From positions 1 through 64,000 of the forward strand of contig CAJJBK010000002.1 in the NCBI GenBank assembly GCA_905182415.1: a DNA stretch of 64,000 nucleotides. Reading direction: 5' to 3'. This DNA comes from an uncultured Woeseiaceae bacterium (GTDB lineage Bacteria; Pseudomonadota; Gammaproteobacteria; Steroidobacterales; Woeseiaceae). Each line of letters starts with the position of its first letter. The stretch's first letter is position 1. Below the pieces are notes generated by a model. It ran no database searches and was not told where the DNA came from. It saw only the letters and a list, made by a program, of their open reading frames with translations. This document shows positions 35,413 through 44,144 of this stretch, in pieces. The translations under genes were made by a program, and so were the position numbers.

Positions 35413-36822
35413 TTATTCAGCAATCTTTATATATTGCTTATTTTTATCAGTCAATTTGGTCGCATATTTATTCTCACCAGACATATAGTCACGCATTAAT
35501 TTAAGAAATACACCAATCAGAAATAACAATGCCACTAGATTAGGCAAGGCACTTAATGCGACTGAAATATTTGCCAGCATCCATAACTGATCAACATTAC
35601 TGATACCGGCAAATACAATCCCAGGTAAAAAATACAACCACTTAATAATGTTGAATATTTTTTTATTAAATAAATCGACCAAAGCGGTTTCAAAATATAC
35701 AAAAAAACCAATTTGCGTCGATAAACAAAAAGTCACAATAGCAATCGAGATAATCGCATTTGCAATCAACGGAGAATAATATGTGGCATATCCTTCCAAT
35801 AATAACTCAATACCCGAGCTGCCATTTTCGAGCACACCAGAACAAAGAATAATTAATGCCGTAATTGTGCAGACAACAGTGGTATCTATAAATACCTCTG
35901 CAGAACCCCATAGTCCCTGTAAAAATGGATGCTCAGTTTCTGCATTTGCATGCACCATAGGCGCCGTTCCTAAACCTGCCTCATTGGATAACATACCTCT
36001 TGCCATGCCCATTTGAATGGCTGACATAACAGCTGCTCCCGCAAAACCCCCCACCGCCGGAGCTGGAGCAAAAGCAAAGTGAAATATTTGAGAAAAAGCT
36101 TCAGGTATAGAAGAATAATTTGCCAATACAATAAAAAAACCACTCAATAAATAAATCAATGTCATTAATGGCACCAAAGCTTCACATACTTTTCCAATTC
36201 TTTGGATACCACCAACTGCAACAGTCAGTGTAATTAAACCCATTAAAGATGTAGCCAGATATGGATTGATATCATAACTTGCTTCTAAGGCACGACCGAC
36301 CGTATGAGCTTGCAGTAGCGATGAAGTAAAAATACAATTAACAATAATCCCGATACTAAAAAACGTCGCCAAAACCTTCCAACCCAACGCTTTTTTAATA
36401 TAGTACATAGGTCCGCCACGAATATTCCCACTGCCATCAACCTCTCTATAATGCACAGCAAGAGTGATCTCTGCCGCTTTTGTAATCATGCCAAAAAAAG
36501 CCATCACCCACATCCAAAAAATAGCTCCTGGACCACCTATTGATAAGGCGGTAGCAACACCTGCCATATTTCCCATGCCGACAGTACCAGCCAAGGAGGC
36601 AGTTGTAGCTTGAAAAGGTGAAATGCTCTTTTTTGATGTTTGTTTCTTTTCGTGAAAGATACGTCCCAATGTTTTACTAAAAATTAACTTGAAATAACGA
36701 ATTTGAAAAAAACGGGTTTTTACCGTTAAATAAATCGAAACAAAAGCAATAAAAGCCATCGTCCATGGGCCCCACAACCATTCACTCAATTGTCCGATAA
36801 ACTGTAAAAAATAATCAAACAT
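35413..36822 (-). CDS. AGCS family alanine/glycine:cation symporter
   Basis: A roughly 469-residue sodium symporter. Diagnostic blocks are GTVGMGNMAGVATAL in helix 3, GGPMYYIKKALGWK and the conserved EAGLGTAPMVHA loop; about eleven hydrophobic segments are present. ATG at 36822 is chosen because AAGGAA sits about 8 bases upstream; an in-frame ATG 30 bases earlier lacks such a site. As first gene of the five-gene minus-strand cluster it probably imports the amino acid or amino-acid-like substrate of the downstream enzymes. Confidence 0.93.
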   Translation of the reverse strand: MFDYFLQFIGQLSEWLWGPWTMAFIAFVSIYLTVKTRFFQIRYFKLIFSKTLGRIFHEKKQTSKKSISPFQATTASLAGTVGMGNMAGVATALSIGGPGAIFWMWVMAFFGMITKAAEITLAVHYREVDGSGNIRGGPMYYIKKALGWKVLATFFSIGIIVNCIFTSSLLQAHTVGRALEASYDINPYLATSLMGLITLTVAVGGIQRIGKVCEALVPLMTLIYLLSGFFIVLANYSSIPEAFSQIFHFAFAPAPAVGGFAGAAVMSAIQMGMARGMLSNEAGLGTAPMVHANAETEHPFLQGLWGSAEVFIDTTVVCTITALIILCSGVLENGSSGIELLLEGYATYYSPLIANAIISIAIVTFCLSTQIGFFVYFETALVDLFNKKIFNIIKWLYFLPGIVFAGISNVDQLWMLANISVALSALPNLVALLFLIGVFLKLMRDYMSGENKYATKLTDKNKQYIKIAE

Positions 36823-37070
36823 AGATTTATTCCTTAAATAGATATGTATCACACCTTAAGTTAAAAATTATTACAATCCAAATAAATAGAGTTTATAAAA
36901 AATAATACGTTAATTAGATATAGTGATAAATACACTTTACATATTGAAATTATATTAGTTAAGGTTTAATTTTTAGCCAGTTGGGGTAGACTCAATGTAG
37001 TATAAATAAATTTAAAATAAATTAGTAATCATTCCAAATGGACCTTTGAAACTGTATTAGGGGAAATAAT

Positions 37071-39140
37071 ATGAAACTTGTCATAAAAAATAGAACGTTA
37101 ACTTTGCTTAGTAGAATTCTTGCCTATTGCTTTATTACCCTTGGTATTATCGCTTGCTCTGAAAACTCAGAGATAAATCAATCCATCGGCGCAGTTACTT
37201 CAGGACAAGGTACATTGGAGGGCCAATGGGAGTATCTTGGCGGTGATGCAGCTCACACACGTTACTCACCAGCAAACCAAATAAACACAGATAATTTTGA
37301 AGATTTAGAAGAAACCTGGACATGGGATGGAGCAAGCTTTAATGCACAAAGTGGAAGATCTACTCCAAGTTATATAAATGGTACGTTATATACTGTGGCA
37401 GGTGCGCGTAGATATGTTACTGCACTTAACCCTGAAACAGGTGAGTTAATATGGTCATATGGCGAGCCAAAAACGGGTCGTTATGAATACTCCATGAGAA
37501 AAGACTACGGCAAAGGTGTTGCTTATGCTGAAATTGATGGTAGAGGTGTAATCTATATTAGTTCACCCGCATTTTTTTTAACGGCTTTGGATGCAAAAAC
37601 TGGTCAGCCGCTAGAAAACTGGGGAACACCTGTACCAATCGAAGGTTTTCCTGAAAGTGGGGTTGTAGATATGCTCGCTGATCTAGGTCATGATTATGAT
37701 CCTTATGATGGATTACCTCTAGAGACAGGTTATATCACCACATCCTCACCACCCATTGTCGTAAATGGTGTCATTATTGTTGGCAATTCTCATGAACAAG
37801 GTTATTACCAATCAAGAATAGAAAATGTCCCTGGCGATATTTTGGGTTATGACGCCAGAACAGGAGAGTTTCTCTGGAAATTCAATGTAATCCCTCAACC
37901 AGGTGAAGTAGGTCATGAAACTTGGGAGAATGATGCGTGGAAATATACTGGTGATATATCTTCTTGGGCGCCGATGTCAGCTGATTTAGAAAGAGGTATT
38001 GTTTACATACCTACGAATGGAGTAACAATCGATTATTATGGTGGATTTAGTCCGGGTGATAATTTATTTTCAACCAGCTTAATTGCCTTGGATGCTAAAA
38101 CAGGTGAACGAGTCTGGCATGCACAATTAGTCAAACATGATATTTGGAATTATGACACACCTACAGCACCAATCCTTTTGGATGTCACCATTGATGGTGT
38201 GGAAGTCCCTATAGTAGCCCAAACAACAAAACAAAATTTTGTCTATACCTTTAATAGGGAAACCGGTGAACCAATTTGGCCTTTTGTAGACACTCCAGTT
38301 CCTGCTTCTGATGTTCCTGGAGAAAAACTCTCTGAAACTCAACCCTTCCCAACTAAGCCATTGGCATATGGTATGCAAGGATTGGTTCACGAAGATCTTA
38401 TTGATTACACTCCAGACCTCCGCGCAAGAGCAATTGATGCTCTAAAAAATCATAAAATCGGACCTTTATTCAATCCACCTTTGCACCGAGATAATGATCA
38501 AGGTTATCGTGCTGCACTCTGGTGCCCTGGAGACGGTGGAGGTACAAATATTGATGGTCCAAGTGTTGCAGATCCAACTACTGGAATTCTTTATGTATCA
38601 ACTAGGAAGGCTTGCACAGGAAGAATTATTGTTTCAGGAGAGGAGCGGGATAAAAATATCAAACTTCCCACTGGAGCTAAATTTTCTGACTTTGCTTCAC
38701 TAAGATATGACAATGTAAAAGGCCCAGATGACCTGCCATTATTTAAACCTCCTTATAGTCATATCACTGCAATTGATATGAATACGGGCGATCATCTTTG
38801 GCAACTTCCTATTGGTGAGACTCCTGAAAGAGTTCTCAATCATCCAGATCTTCAAGATATGGATATCCCTACCACTGGAACCGGAAGCAATGCTGCAATG
38901 GGAGTCACAGAAACAGTGTTCATGTACGCATCAATGGCGAGCGATGGAACGAATATGCTCTATTTCGTGGATAAAGTATCAGGCGAACAACTCGGTGGAG
39001 TGGAGATGGAAGATCGCACTGATTATGGTTTGATGAATTATGTACACAAAGGCAAGCAATACATAATTTTACAGACGGGACCAAAATTAACTGCCATGGC
39101 GCTCTATGACGAGGATGCGGAAAGCGGTGATGACTACTGA
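37071..39140 (+). CDS. PQQ-dependent dehydrogenase, lipoprotein
   Basis: A 689-residue quinoprotein of the methanol/ethanol/glucose dehydrogenase superfamily. A lipoprotein-type signal (ending IIAC, Cys29) implies membrane anchoring on the periplasmic side. The propeller starts with GGDAAHTRYSPANQI and has repeated tryptophan-docking segments such as ALNPETGELIWSYG, ALDAKTGERVWHA and AIDMNTGDHLWQLP. No cytochrome c domain is fused, so electrons must pass to a separate carrier, possibly the cytochrome encoded at 28.9 kb. An AGGGGA ribosome-binding site precedes the ATG by 6 bases. No PQQ biosynthesis genes lie in the window. Substrate unknown. Confidence 0.92.
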   Translation: MKLVIKNRTLTLLSRILAYCFITLGIIACSENSEINQSIGAVTSGQGTLEGQWEYLGGDAAHTRYSPANQINTDNFEDLEETWTWDGASFNAQSGRSTPSYINGTLYTVAGARRYVTALNPETGELIWSYGEPKTGRYEYSMRKDYGKGVAYAEIDGRGVIYISSPAFFLTALDAKTGQPLENWGTPVPIEGFPESGVVDMLADLGHDYDPYDGLPLETGYITTSSPPIVVNGVIIVGNSHEQGYYQSRIENVPGDILGYDARTGEFLWKFNVIPQPGEVGHETWENDAWKYTGDISSWAPMSADLERGIVYIPTNGVTIDYYGGFSPGDNLFSTSLIALDAKTGERVWHAQLVKHDIWNYDTPTAPILLDVTIDGVEVPIVAQTTKQNFVYTFNRETGEPIWPFVDTPVPASDVPGEKLSETQPFPTKPLAYGMQGLVHEDLIDYTPDLRARAIDALKNHKIGPLFNPPLHRDNDQGYRAALWCPGDGGGTNIDGPSVADPTTGILYVSTRKACTGRIIVSGEERDKNIKLPTGAKFSDFASLRYDNVKGPDDLPLFKPPYSHITAIDMNTGDHLWQLPIGETPERVLNHPDLQDMDIPTTGTGSNAAMGVTETVFMYASMASDGTNMLYFVDKVSGEQLGGVEMEDRTDYGLMNYVHKGKQYIILQTGPKLTAMALYDEDAESGDDY

Positions 39141-39148
39141 TAATAATC

Positions 39149-39178
39149 AGGGGCTCGTAATGTAAGAGAGCCCCTTTT
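39149..39178. terminator. Rho-independent terminator after the PQQ dehydrogenase gene
   Basis: GGGGCTC (39150-39156) pairs perfectly with GAGCCCC (39168-39174) across an 11-base loop and is followed by TTTT. It lies 9 bases after the dehydrogenase stop. It also lies in the gap before the convergent acylase gene end, though the T tract favours the plus strand. Confidence 0.9.
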
Positions 39179-39193
39179 ATTAATCCTATTGAA

Positions 39194-41392
39194 TTATTGG
39201 CCTGGACTATATTGTCGAATAGCTCGACTCATAACGTCTTCATTGTAATAGGCGACATCTTTAAATTTTACATCTTTGTAACCGACTGCTTGATCATAAA
39301 AATGAGGTGAATCAGGATCGCCACTTTGCCCACCTGCCAAAATGCTTTTTGCTTTCACCTTATCGCCAAATTCAACCACAGCCACGAAGCTGTTTCCACG
39401 ATAACCATAAATTCGTTTTGTATTTGGATATTGCGTTGCTCCAAATGCTGCTAATGCCCCCCATTTTCCAGAAGCCATACCAATAGCAAGGCTCGGTGCA
39501 TCATCATCATGAGGTTGATCAATATCTCCAGTAATTCTTTGTAATCTATTTACCTCTCCCCACGGAACATTCCATCCACCAAAGTCCTCTTCAAGAGCAG
39601 CGATCGTTTTTTCAAAAATAGCTATCTTTTCACTATTGGGTGAATCAGAACCAAAATAGATTATTCGATCATTACCTCTAAGTAATTCTGGATTTTTTCC
39701 CTGGGCTAAATAATGCAATCCATAAAAATGAGCAATCGTCATAGCAATGGAATCGCTTGCTGTTTTATAATTCCACTCTCTTAGAACATTAATTGCTGCA
39801 CCATGACTTTTATTGTCAGAATTTAGCTGGTCAAAAGCGCTAATTAATCCAGGTAGTAAAGCTTCAAATGCAGGAAGATAGGGATCGTATGCCATCGTGA
39901 TTAAATCATCTAGCGTTAAGTTAGACATATTACTCAATAAATCAACCGCATGTAGACCCCTGAAATTTTCTAAATCTGGTGCCATGTAAACTGCATAATC
40001 TTCAGGATTAGGGCTAAATTTTCCGGCTGCTGTGAATGGAGTTGAATTACAATTCTGTAACCACCCATTTTCAGGATTCAAAAGAGTAACTATCTCATCC
40101 ACCTCATGAATGCCTTGCCAATCAGTTTCAGGATTACTGCCATCAACAGGTTGAGTGAAATCAAATTTTGTATTTCTTTTGGGCACAAAATTACCATGAT
40201 AATAGGCTATATTTCCTTCTGAATCAGCATATACGGTATTGTTTGATGAGTTGGTACGAATATCCATCATCTCTCTGAAGCCCTGATGTCCTTTGTTTTT
40301 TGTCCTTATAAAAGATTGCTTCAATGCATTAACAGGATCCCAGTTAATTTTTGTTGCGACCCACTTGCCGTCGATTTTATGTGTTACTGGTCCGTGATGG
40401 GTGCGGTAGATGGGAAAAGTCCGTTCCGCCATATTCTCACCGTCTTTATATCTAAGCGTTACTTCTTTGGTCGTAACTGGACGATAATCAGAGCCATAAC
40501 GATAGACTAGGTTTCCATCAATTTTATCGATATCCTCAATAAACTCATCCATAAAATCTAATCGTGTTGAAGTATGCATCCAACCAGTATTCTCATTAAA
40601 ACCCTGATAAACAAAAAATTGGCCCCAAGTCACCGCTCCATATGCATTCAGCCCTTCTTCACTTACAACATGAACTTCACCACGGAAATAAAATGAGGTA
40701 TGCGGGTTTATCAATAACATGGAATTTCCTGAAGCCGTATGTTCTCCCGATATAGCAAAGCCATTAGATCCTTTGGGCTCAATAAAATCAGAAACAGCTG
40801 TTTTTGAGGTATCTTTAACAACAAAATTTTCATCGGCACCATAGAATGATTCGATACCAGCTAAAGGAATTTGTTCTATATCACCTCCGATAGACCCCTC
40901 AAAGAAAAACATAGGCATCCAAGGCTCAAAGTGTGTAATTAGTTTTGGGGTAACTTCCGGGTTTGAGGCTAGATAATAATTAAGTCCATCTGCAAATGAT
41001 TGGCATAATAATTGTAACCATTCGGGAGCAGAGGCATAGGCCATTTTAGCTTCTTCTGTAGTCATAAAGAGCCGCGCTCGTAAATCACTGTAAATAGCTT
41101 GCTCACCTTCTATCTCTGCAAGTCTTCCAATAGCCCAAATATAATTTCTCTCGATTCTTGGAAAATCATCTTCAGCTTGAGCGTACAATAAACCAAAAAC
41201 AGCATCTGCATCTGTATTGCCATAAATATGTGGAACGCCATAATCGTCCCTTACAATATTAATACTCTTAGCTATTGAAGATAACCTCTCAAATTCTATA
41301 CTCGCCTCATTTTGAGTTGAGCAGGAAACCAAAGAAAGGATAATGGCTACCCTAAAAGCCCTTAATAAAAAAATCTGTATATCTTTTCTCAT
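39194..41392 (-). CDS. Penicillin acylase family lipoprotein (N-acyl amino acid / AHL acylase-like)
   Basis: A roughly 732-residue Ntn-hydrolase precursor. A lipoprotein signal ends at Cys24 (SLVSC). The N-terminal motif NIVRDDYGVPHIYG and the autocatalytic processing site KGSNGFAISG (new N-terminal Ser near residue 210) are typical; NPHTSF and the later TRTHHGP-like segment (YRTHHGPV) follow. Mature alpha and beta chains would form by self-cleavage in the periplasm. ATG 41392 is chosen because GAGGG lies upstream; a longer frame would overlap the permease gene. It follows an APC permease and a gamma-lyase-type gene, suggesting deacylation of N-acyl amino acids; acyl-homoserine lactones are an alternative. 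Confidence 0.9.
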   Translation of the reverse strand: MRKDIQIFLLRAFRVAIILSLVSCSTQNEASIEFERLSSIAKSINIVRDDYGVPHIYGNTDADAVFGLLYAQAEDDFPRIERNYIWAIGRLAEIEGEQAIYSDLRARLFMTTEEAKMAYASAPEWLQLLCQSFADGLNYYLASNPEVTPKLITHFEPWMPMFFFEGSIGGDIEQIPLAGIESFYGADENFVVKDTSKTAVSDFIEPKGSNGFAISGEHTASGNSMLLINPHTSFYFRGEVHVVSEEGLNAYGAVTWGQFFVYQGFNENTGWMHTSTRLDFMDEFIEDIDKIDGNLVYRYGSDYRPVTTKEVTLRYKDGENMAERTFPIYRTHHGPVTHKIDGKWVATKINWDPVNALKQSFIRTKNKGHQGFREMMDIRTNSSNNTVYADSEGNIAYYHGNFVPKRNTKFDFTQPVDGSNPETDWQGIHEVDEIVTLLNPENGWLQNCNSTPFTAAGKFSPNPEDYAVYMAPDLENFRGLHAVDLLSNMSNLTLDDLITMAYDPYLPAFEALLPGLISAFDQLNSDNKSHGAAINVLREWNYKTASDSIAMTIAHFYGLHYLAQGKNPELLRGNDRIIYFGSDSPNSEKIAIFEKTIAALEEDFGGWNVPWGEVNRLQRITGDIDQPHDDDAPSLAIGMASGKWGALAAFGATQYPNTKRIYGYRGNSFVAVVEFGDKVKAKSILAGGQSGDPDSPHFYDQAVGYKDVKFKDVAYYNEDVMSRAIRQYSPGQ

Positions 41393-41417
41393 AACTAAAC
41401 CCTCAAGATAATTTATT

Positions 41418-42740
41418 TCATTTTTCACTTATCGCTTGACGCGAAGCTCGCTCATTATAAGGAGCCCGATACTTAATATAAATCAAGACCAGCAATATGT
41501 ATGCAAGTACCAAAATCCAGCCACTTTTGTCTATATCAGAAAAAGACAGCGCACCTTGTCCAATTAAGATACATACACCAACAACACTGATTATCTTAAC
41601 CTTTGTTTCAGACAATCGCATGGTTGCTTTATTAAATAAATCTGGTAATTTCTTTGAAAATTGATAAGCAGCCACCAAGGGTATTAAATCATATATAAAT
41701 ACGAGTCCTCCACCCAACATAATGATGTAACGCAAATCTTTTCCAGCCAGAATTGGAGTCAAGCCAAATAATAAAATAACTGTCAATAGAATATGGGGAG
41801 TATTGTATCTTTGATTCACTTTCGCGAGACTTTGAGGCAACCAACCGTCTTGGCATGCAATCAATAATGATTTTGTGGCCCAAGAAAAAGTGGAGTTAAT
41901 ACTGGTCGCTAATGCGAATAATCCAGCACCGACGATAAAAGCCACATATACAGTGGGTGGCAAAATAGCTTGAGCCACTTCTGCAAGAGGTTTTCCTGCA
42001 GTTTGCTCTATGGGCAATATTCCGACTGCCACAATAGATACCAGTGCAAAGAATACTGCGGCAATAACGGTACTGTATATAATTGCTCTTGGCAGATCAT
42101 GTTGGGGATTTTTCATTTCTCCACCTAGCTCTGAAATATACTGAGCGCCGCCTGTTGAAAATGAAAGCACCACACAAGCCAAACCAAAACCATACCAACC
42201 CTGAGGAAATAATTTTTCTGTATCTTTAAAATTAGTATAGTCAACTTCCAAGATGCCAAAAAATATTAATGAGGATAATCCACATAGTAAAAAAACAATC
42301 ATTATTTTTTGGATAAATGCTGCCTGCTTAACTCCAAATAAATTTATTATATAGAATAAAAGCATAATACCAATCGCGGTTAAATTTGCATTGAGCTGTG
42401 GTACTAAAGCTATGGCGTATTGTGAAAAACCCAACGCAAATAATGCTATTAAAATATGCGTAAAAGTTAATATAGCCAGGTAGAAGAAGCCAACTTTTGG
42501 TCCAAGGATACGCTTACAGTAGACATATAAACCACCTGTAGCAGGCATAGCAGAACCCATAAATGCAATCGGCAATTGTTTAATTATGGATAATATAGCT
42601 GATAGTATGAACGCAAAAGGTATCGCGTAAGCAGTAAAACCTATGCCAATACCAATCAACACCATAATACCGGAACCCACAACTTGGCCCATTGCAATAG
42701 CAAAAACATCCCAAAATGTTAATGATCGTTTAAGTTCCAT
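41418..42740 (-). CDS. APC family amino-acid permease
   Basis: A 440-residue inner-membrane transporter with about twelve hydrophobic segments. The first helix carries AIAMGQVVGSGIMVLIGIG, the unwound substrate-binding stretch of APC permeases, and STGGAQYISELGGEMKNPQHDLPRAI is the conserved segment after helix 6. It lies 25 bases after the gamma-lyase-type gene and 25 bases before the acylase start, so the three form a tight minus-strand set. It probably imports or exchanges the amino acid made or used by its neighbours. Confidence 0.92.
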   Translation of the reverse strand: MELKRSLTFWDVFAIAMGQVVGSGIMVLIGIGIGFTAYAIPFAFILSAILSIIKQLPIAFMGSAMPATGGLYVYCKRILGPKVGFFYLAILTFTHILIALFALGFSQYAIALVPQLNANLTAIGIMLLFYIINLFGVKQAAFIQKIMIVFLLCGLSSLIFFGILEVDYTNFKDTEKLFPQGWYGFGLACVVLSFSTGGAQYISELGGEMKNPQHDLPRAIIYSTVIAAVFFALVSIVAVGILPIEQTAGKPLAEVAQAILPPTVYVAFIVGAGLFALATSINSTFSWATKSLLIACQDGWLPQSLAKVNQRYNTPHILLTVILLFGLTPILAGKDLRYIIMLGGGLVFIYDLIPLVAAYQFSKKLPDLFNKATMRLSETKVKIISVVGVCILIGQGALSFSDIDKSGWILVLAYILLVLIYIKYRAPYNERASRQAISEK

Positions 42741-42765
42741 TATTTACTTACCTAAAACCTCAAAA

Positions 42766-43965
42766 TCAAACTAAAGCTAAAGCTGACTCAAAATCAGCAA
42801 TCAAGTCATCCGCATCTTCGAGGCCGGTCGAGACTCTAATCATCCCTCTATAGATACCCATCTCTTGTCGCTCTTCTTCAGGTATATCCAAAAAAGCCAT
42901 CGTAGCTGGAATTTGTGTGGTTGTTCTGACGCCACCCAAACTAGCAGCAAAACACGCTAACTCCAAACTATCAAGCACAGTCAAAGCTTTATCTCCATCA
43001 CTCACCTCAAAGGTTAGCATACCGCCATATTTAGGCATTTGTTTTTTTGCTAATGCATGCTGAGGATGGTTTTCCAAGCCAGGATACCAAACACTCTTCA
43101 CTTTGGGATGCTTAGAAAAATATTTTGCTAATTTCATTGCCGTTTGACATTGTCGCTCTAATCTCACTGATAATGTTTGAATACCTCGCAGTAAAACCCA
43201 GGCATTAAAAGGTGAAAGAGGTGACCCCCATTTAACCATCGTATTCCAACGTATTTGCTCCATAAAATCAGCTGGTAATATGCTTGATTTCATGGCAATA
43301 ACGCCCCCAAGAGCATCGTTATGACCACCAATAAATTTAGTAGCGCTTTCAATTACAATATCGACACCCCATTCAAGTGGCCTAACTACATAAGGGCTTG
43401 CAAAGGTATTATCGCAAACCACGACAATACTTTTCTCGTGAGCAATGGCAACCAGTCCATCAAAATCAGGCACCTTCATTGATGGGTTAGCAATAGATTC
43501 AAAATAAAGGACTTTTGTATTTTCCTGTATGGCGTTTCGCACAGCATCAAGATCTGCGGTATCCACAAAAGTTGTAGTAATACCATAATCAGTTAAACGA
43601 TGATCCAGCATTTCATGGGTTGAGCTATAGGTAGTCCAATCGCAAACGATATGATCTCCGCTTTTTAAAAGGCCAAATAAAGTAACTGAGATTGCAGCCA
43701 TTCCAGAGGCAGTAGCTAAACAAGCATCCGCACCTTCGATCATCATCATTTGTTCTTCAAACTGATATTCGTTTGGATTGCCGCATCGACCATAAATATT
43801 AACGGACTTCCTTTCCCCATCTACCACTTTCTTATAGACCTCAGCACCATAGTGAAAACTTGATGACATAAATATCGGAGCACCAATCGAGCTTGAGCCT
43901 TCATCAGGCGCATAATAAACTGCTCTACTATCGAAGTTTAAATTTTTTCTTTTTTCTTCTTTCAC
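42766..43965 (-). CDS. Cys/Met metabolism PLP enzyme (cystathionine gamma-synthase / methionine gamma-lyase family)
   Basis: A 399-residue fold-type I PLP enzyme. Landmarks are the phosphate-contact Tyr/Arg in IYGRCGNPNEYQFE (Tyr58, Arg60), the ring-stacking Tyr113 in DWTTYSSTH, the pyridine Asp in VCDNTFASP and the Schiff-base Lys210 in ESATKFIGGHND. The usual YSR.xNPT block is YGRCGNPN here, a small departure. The start is GTG with AAGGAATT upstream. It could act as a gamma-lyase, cystathionine gamma-lyase or O-acetylhomoserine-type enzyme. Its link to a permease and an acylase favours a degradative role on a sulfur amino acid, but this is inference. Confidence 0.88.
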   Translation of the reverse strand: MKEEKRKNLNFDSRAVYYAPDEGSSSIGAPIFMSSSFHYGAEVYKKVVDGERKSVNIYGRCGNPNEYQFEEQMMMIEGADACLATASGMAAISVTLFGLLKSGDHIVCDWTTYSSTHEMLDHRLTDYGITTTFVDTADLDAVRNAIQENTKVLYFESIANPSMKVPDFDGLVAIAHEKSIVVVCDNTFASPYVVRPLEWGVDIVIESATKFIGGHNDALGGVIAMKSSILPADFMEQIRWNTMVKWGSPLSPFNAWVLLRGIQTLSVRLERQCQTAMKLAKYFSKHPKVKSVWYPGLENHPQHALAKKQMPKYGGMLTFEVSDGDKALTVLDSLELACFAASLGGVRTTTQIPATMAFLDIPEEERQEMGIYRGMIRVSTGLEDADDLIADFESALALV

Positions 43966-44114
43966 TAGAATTCCTTTTTAAATGATTTAGATGACACCCT
44001 ACCTAAGGCAAATATAATGTAGCTCTTTATATTTTTTTTATAAAGATAATTTTAACCATACTTAAAAAATAATAAAAAATAATTACAATTATTTTAGATA
44101 ATAGTGTATTTTAC

Positions 44115-44144
44115 TAACATATGTTAATAAAATAAACATAAGTT
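44115..44144. promoter_or_regulatory. Twin near-palindromic sites directly upstream of psuK
   Basis: AACATATGTT at 44116-44125 (inside a perfect 12-base palindrome TAACAT/ATGTTA) recurs with one mismatch as AACATAAGTT at 44135-44144, ending at the psuK ATG. Their starts are 19 bases apart, about two helical turns. Because PsuK itself carries a helix-turn-helix, an autoregulatory operator is a natural hypothesis. The sites would block transcription or translation start of psuK. Confidence 0.45.
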
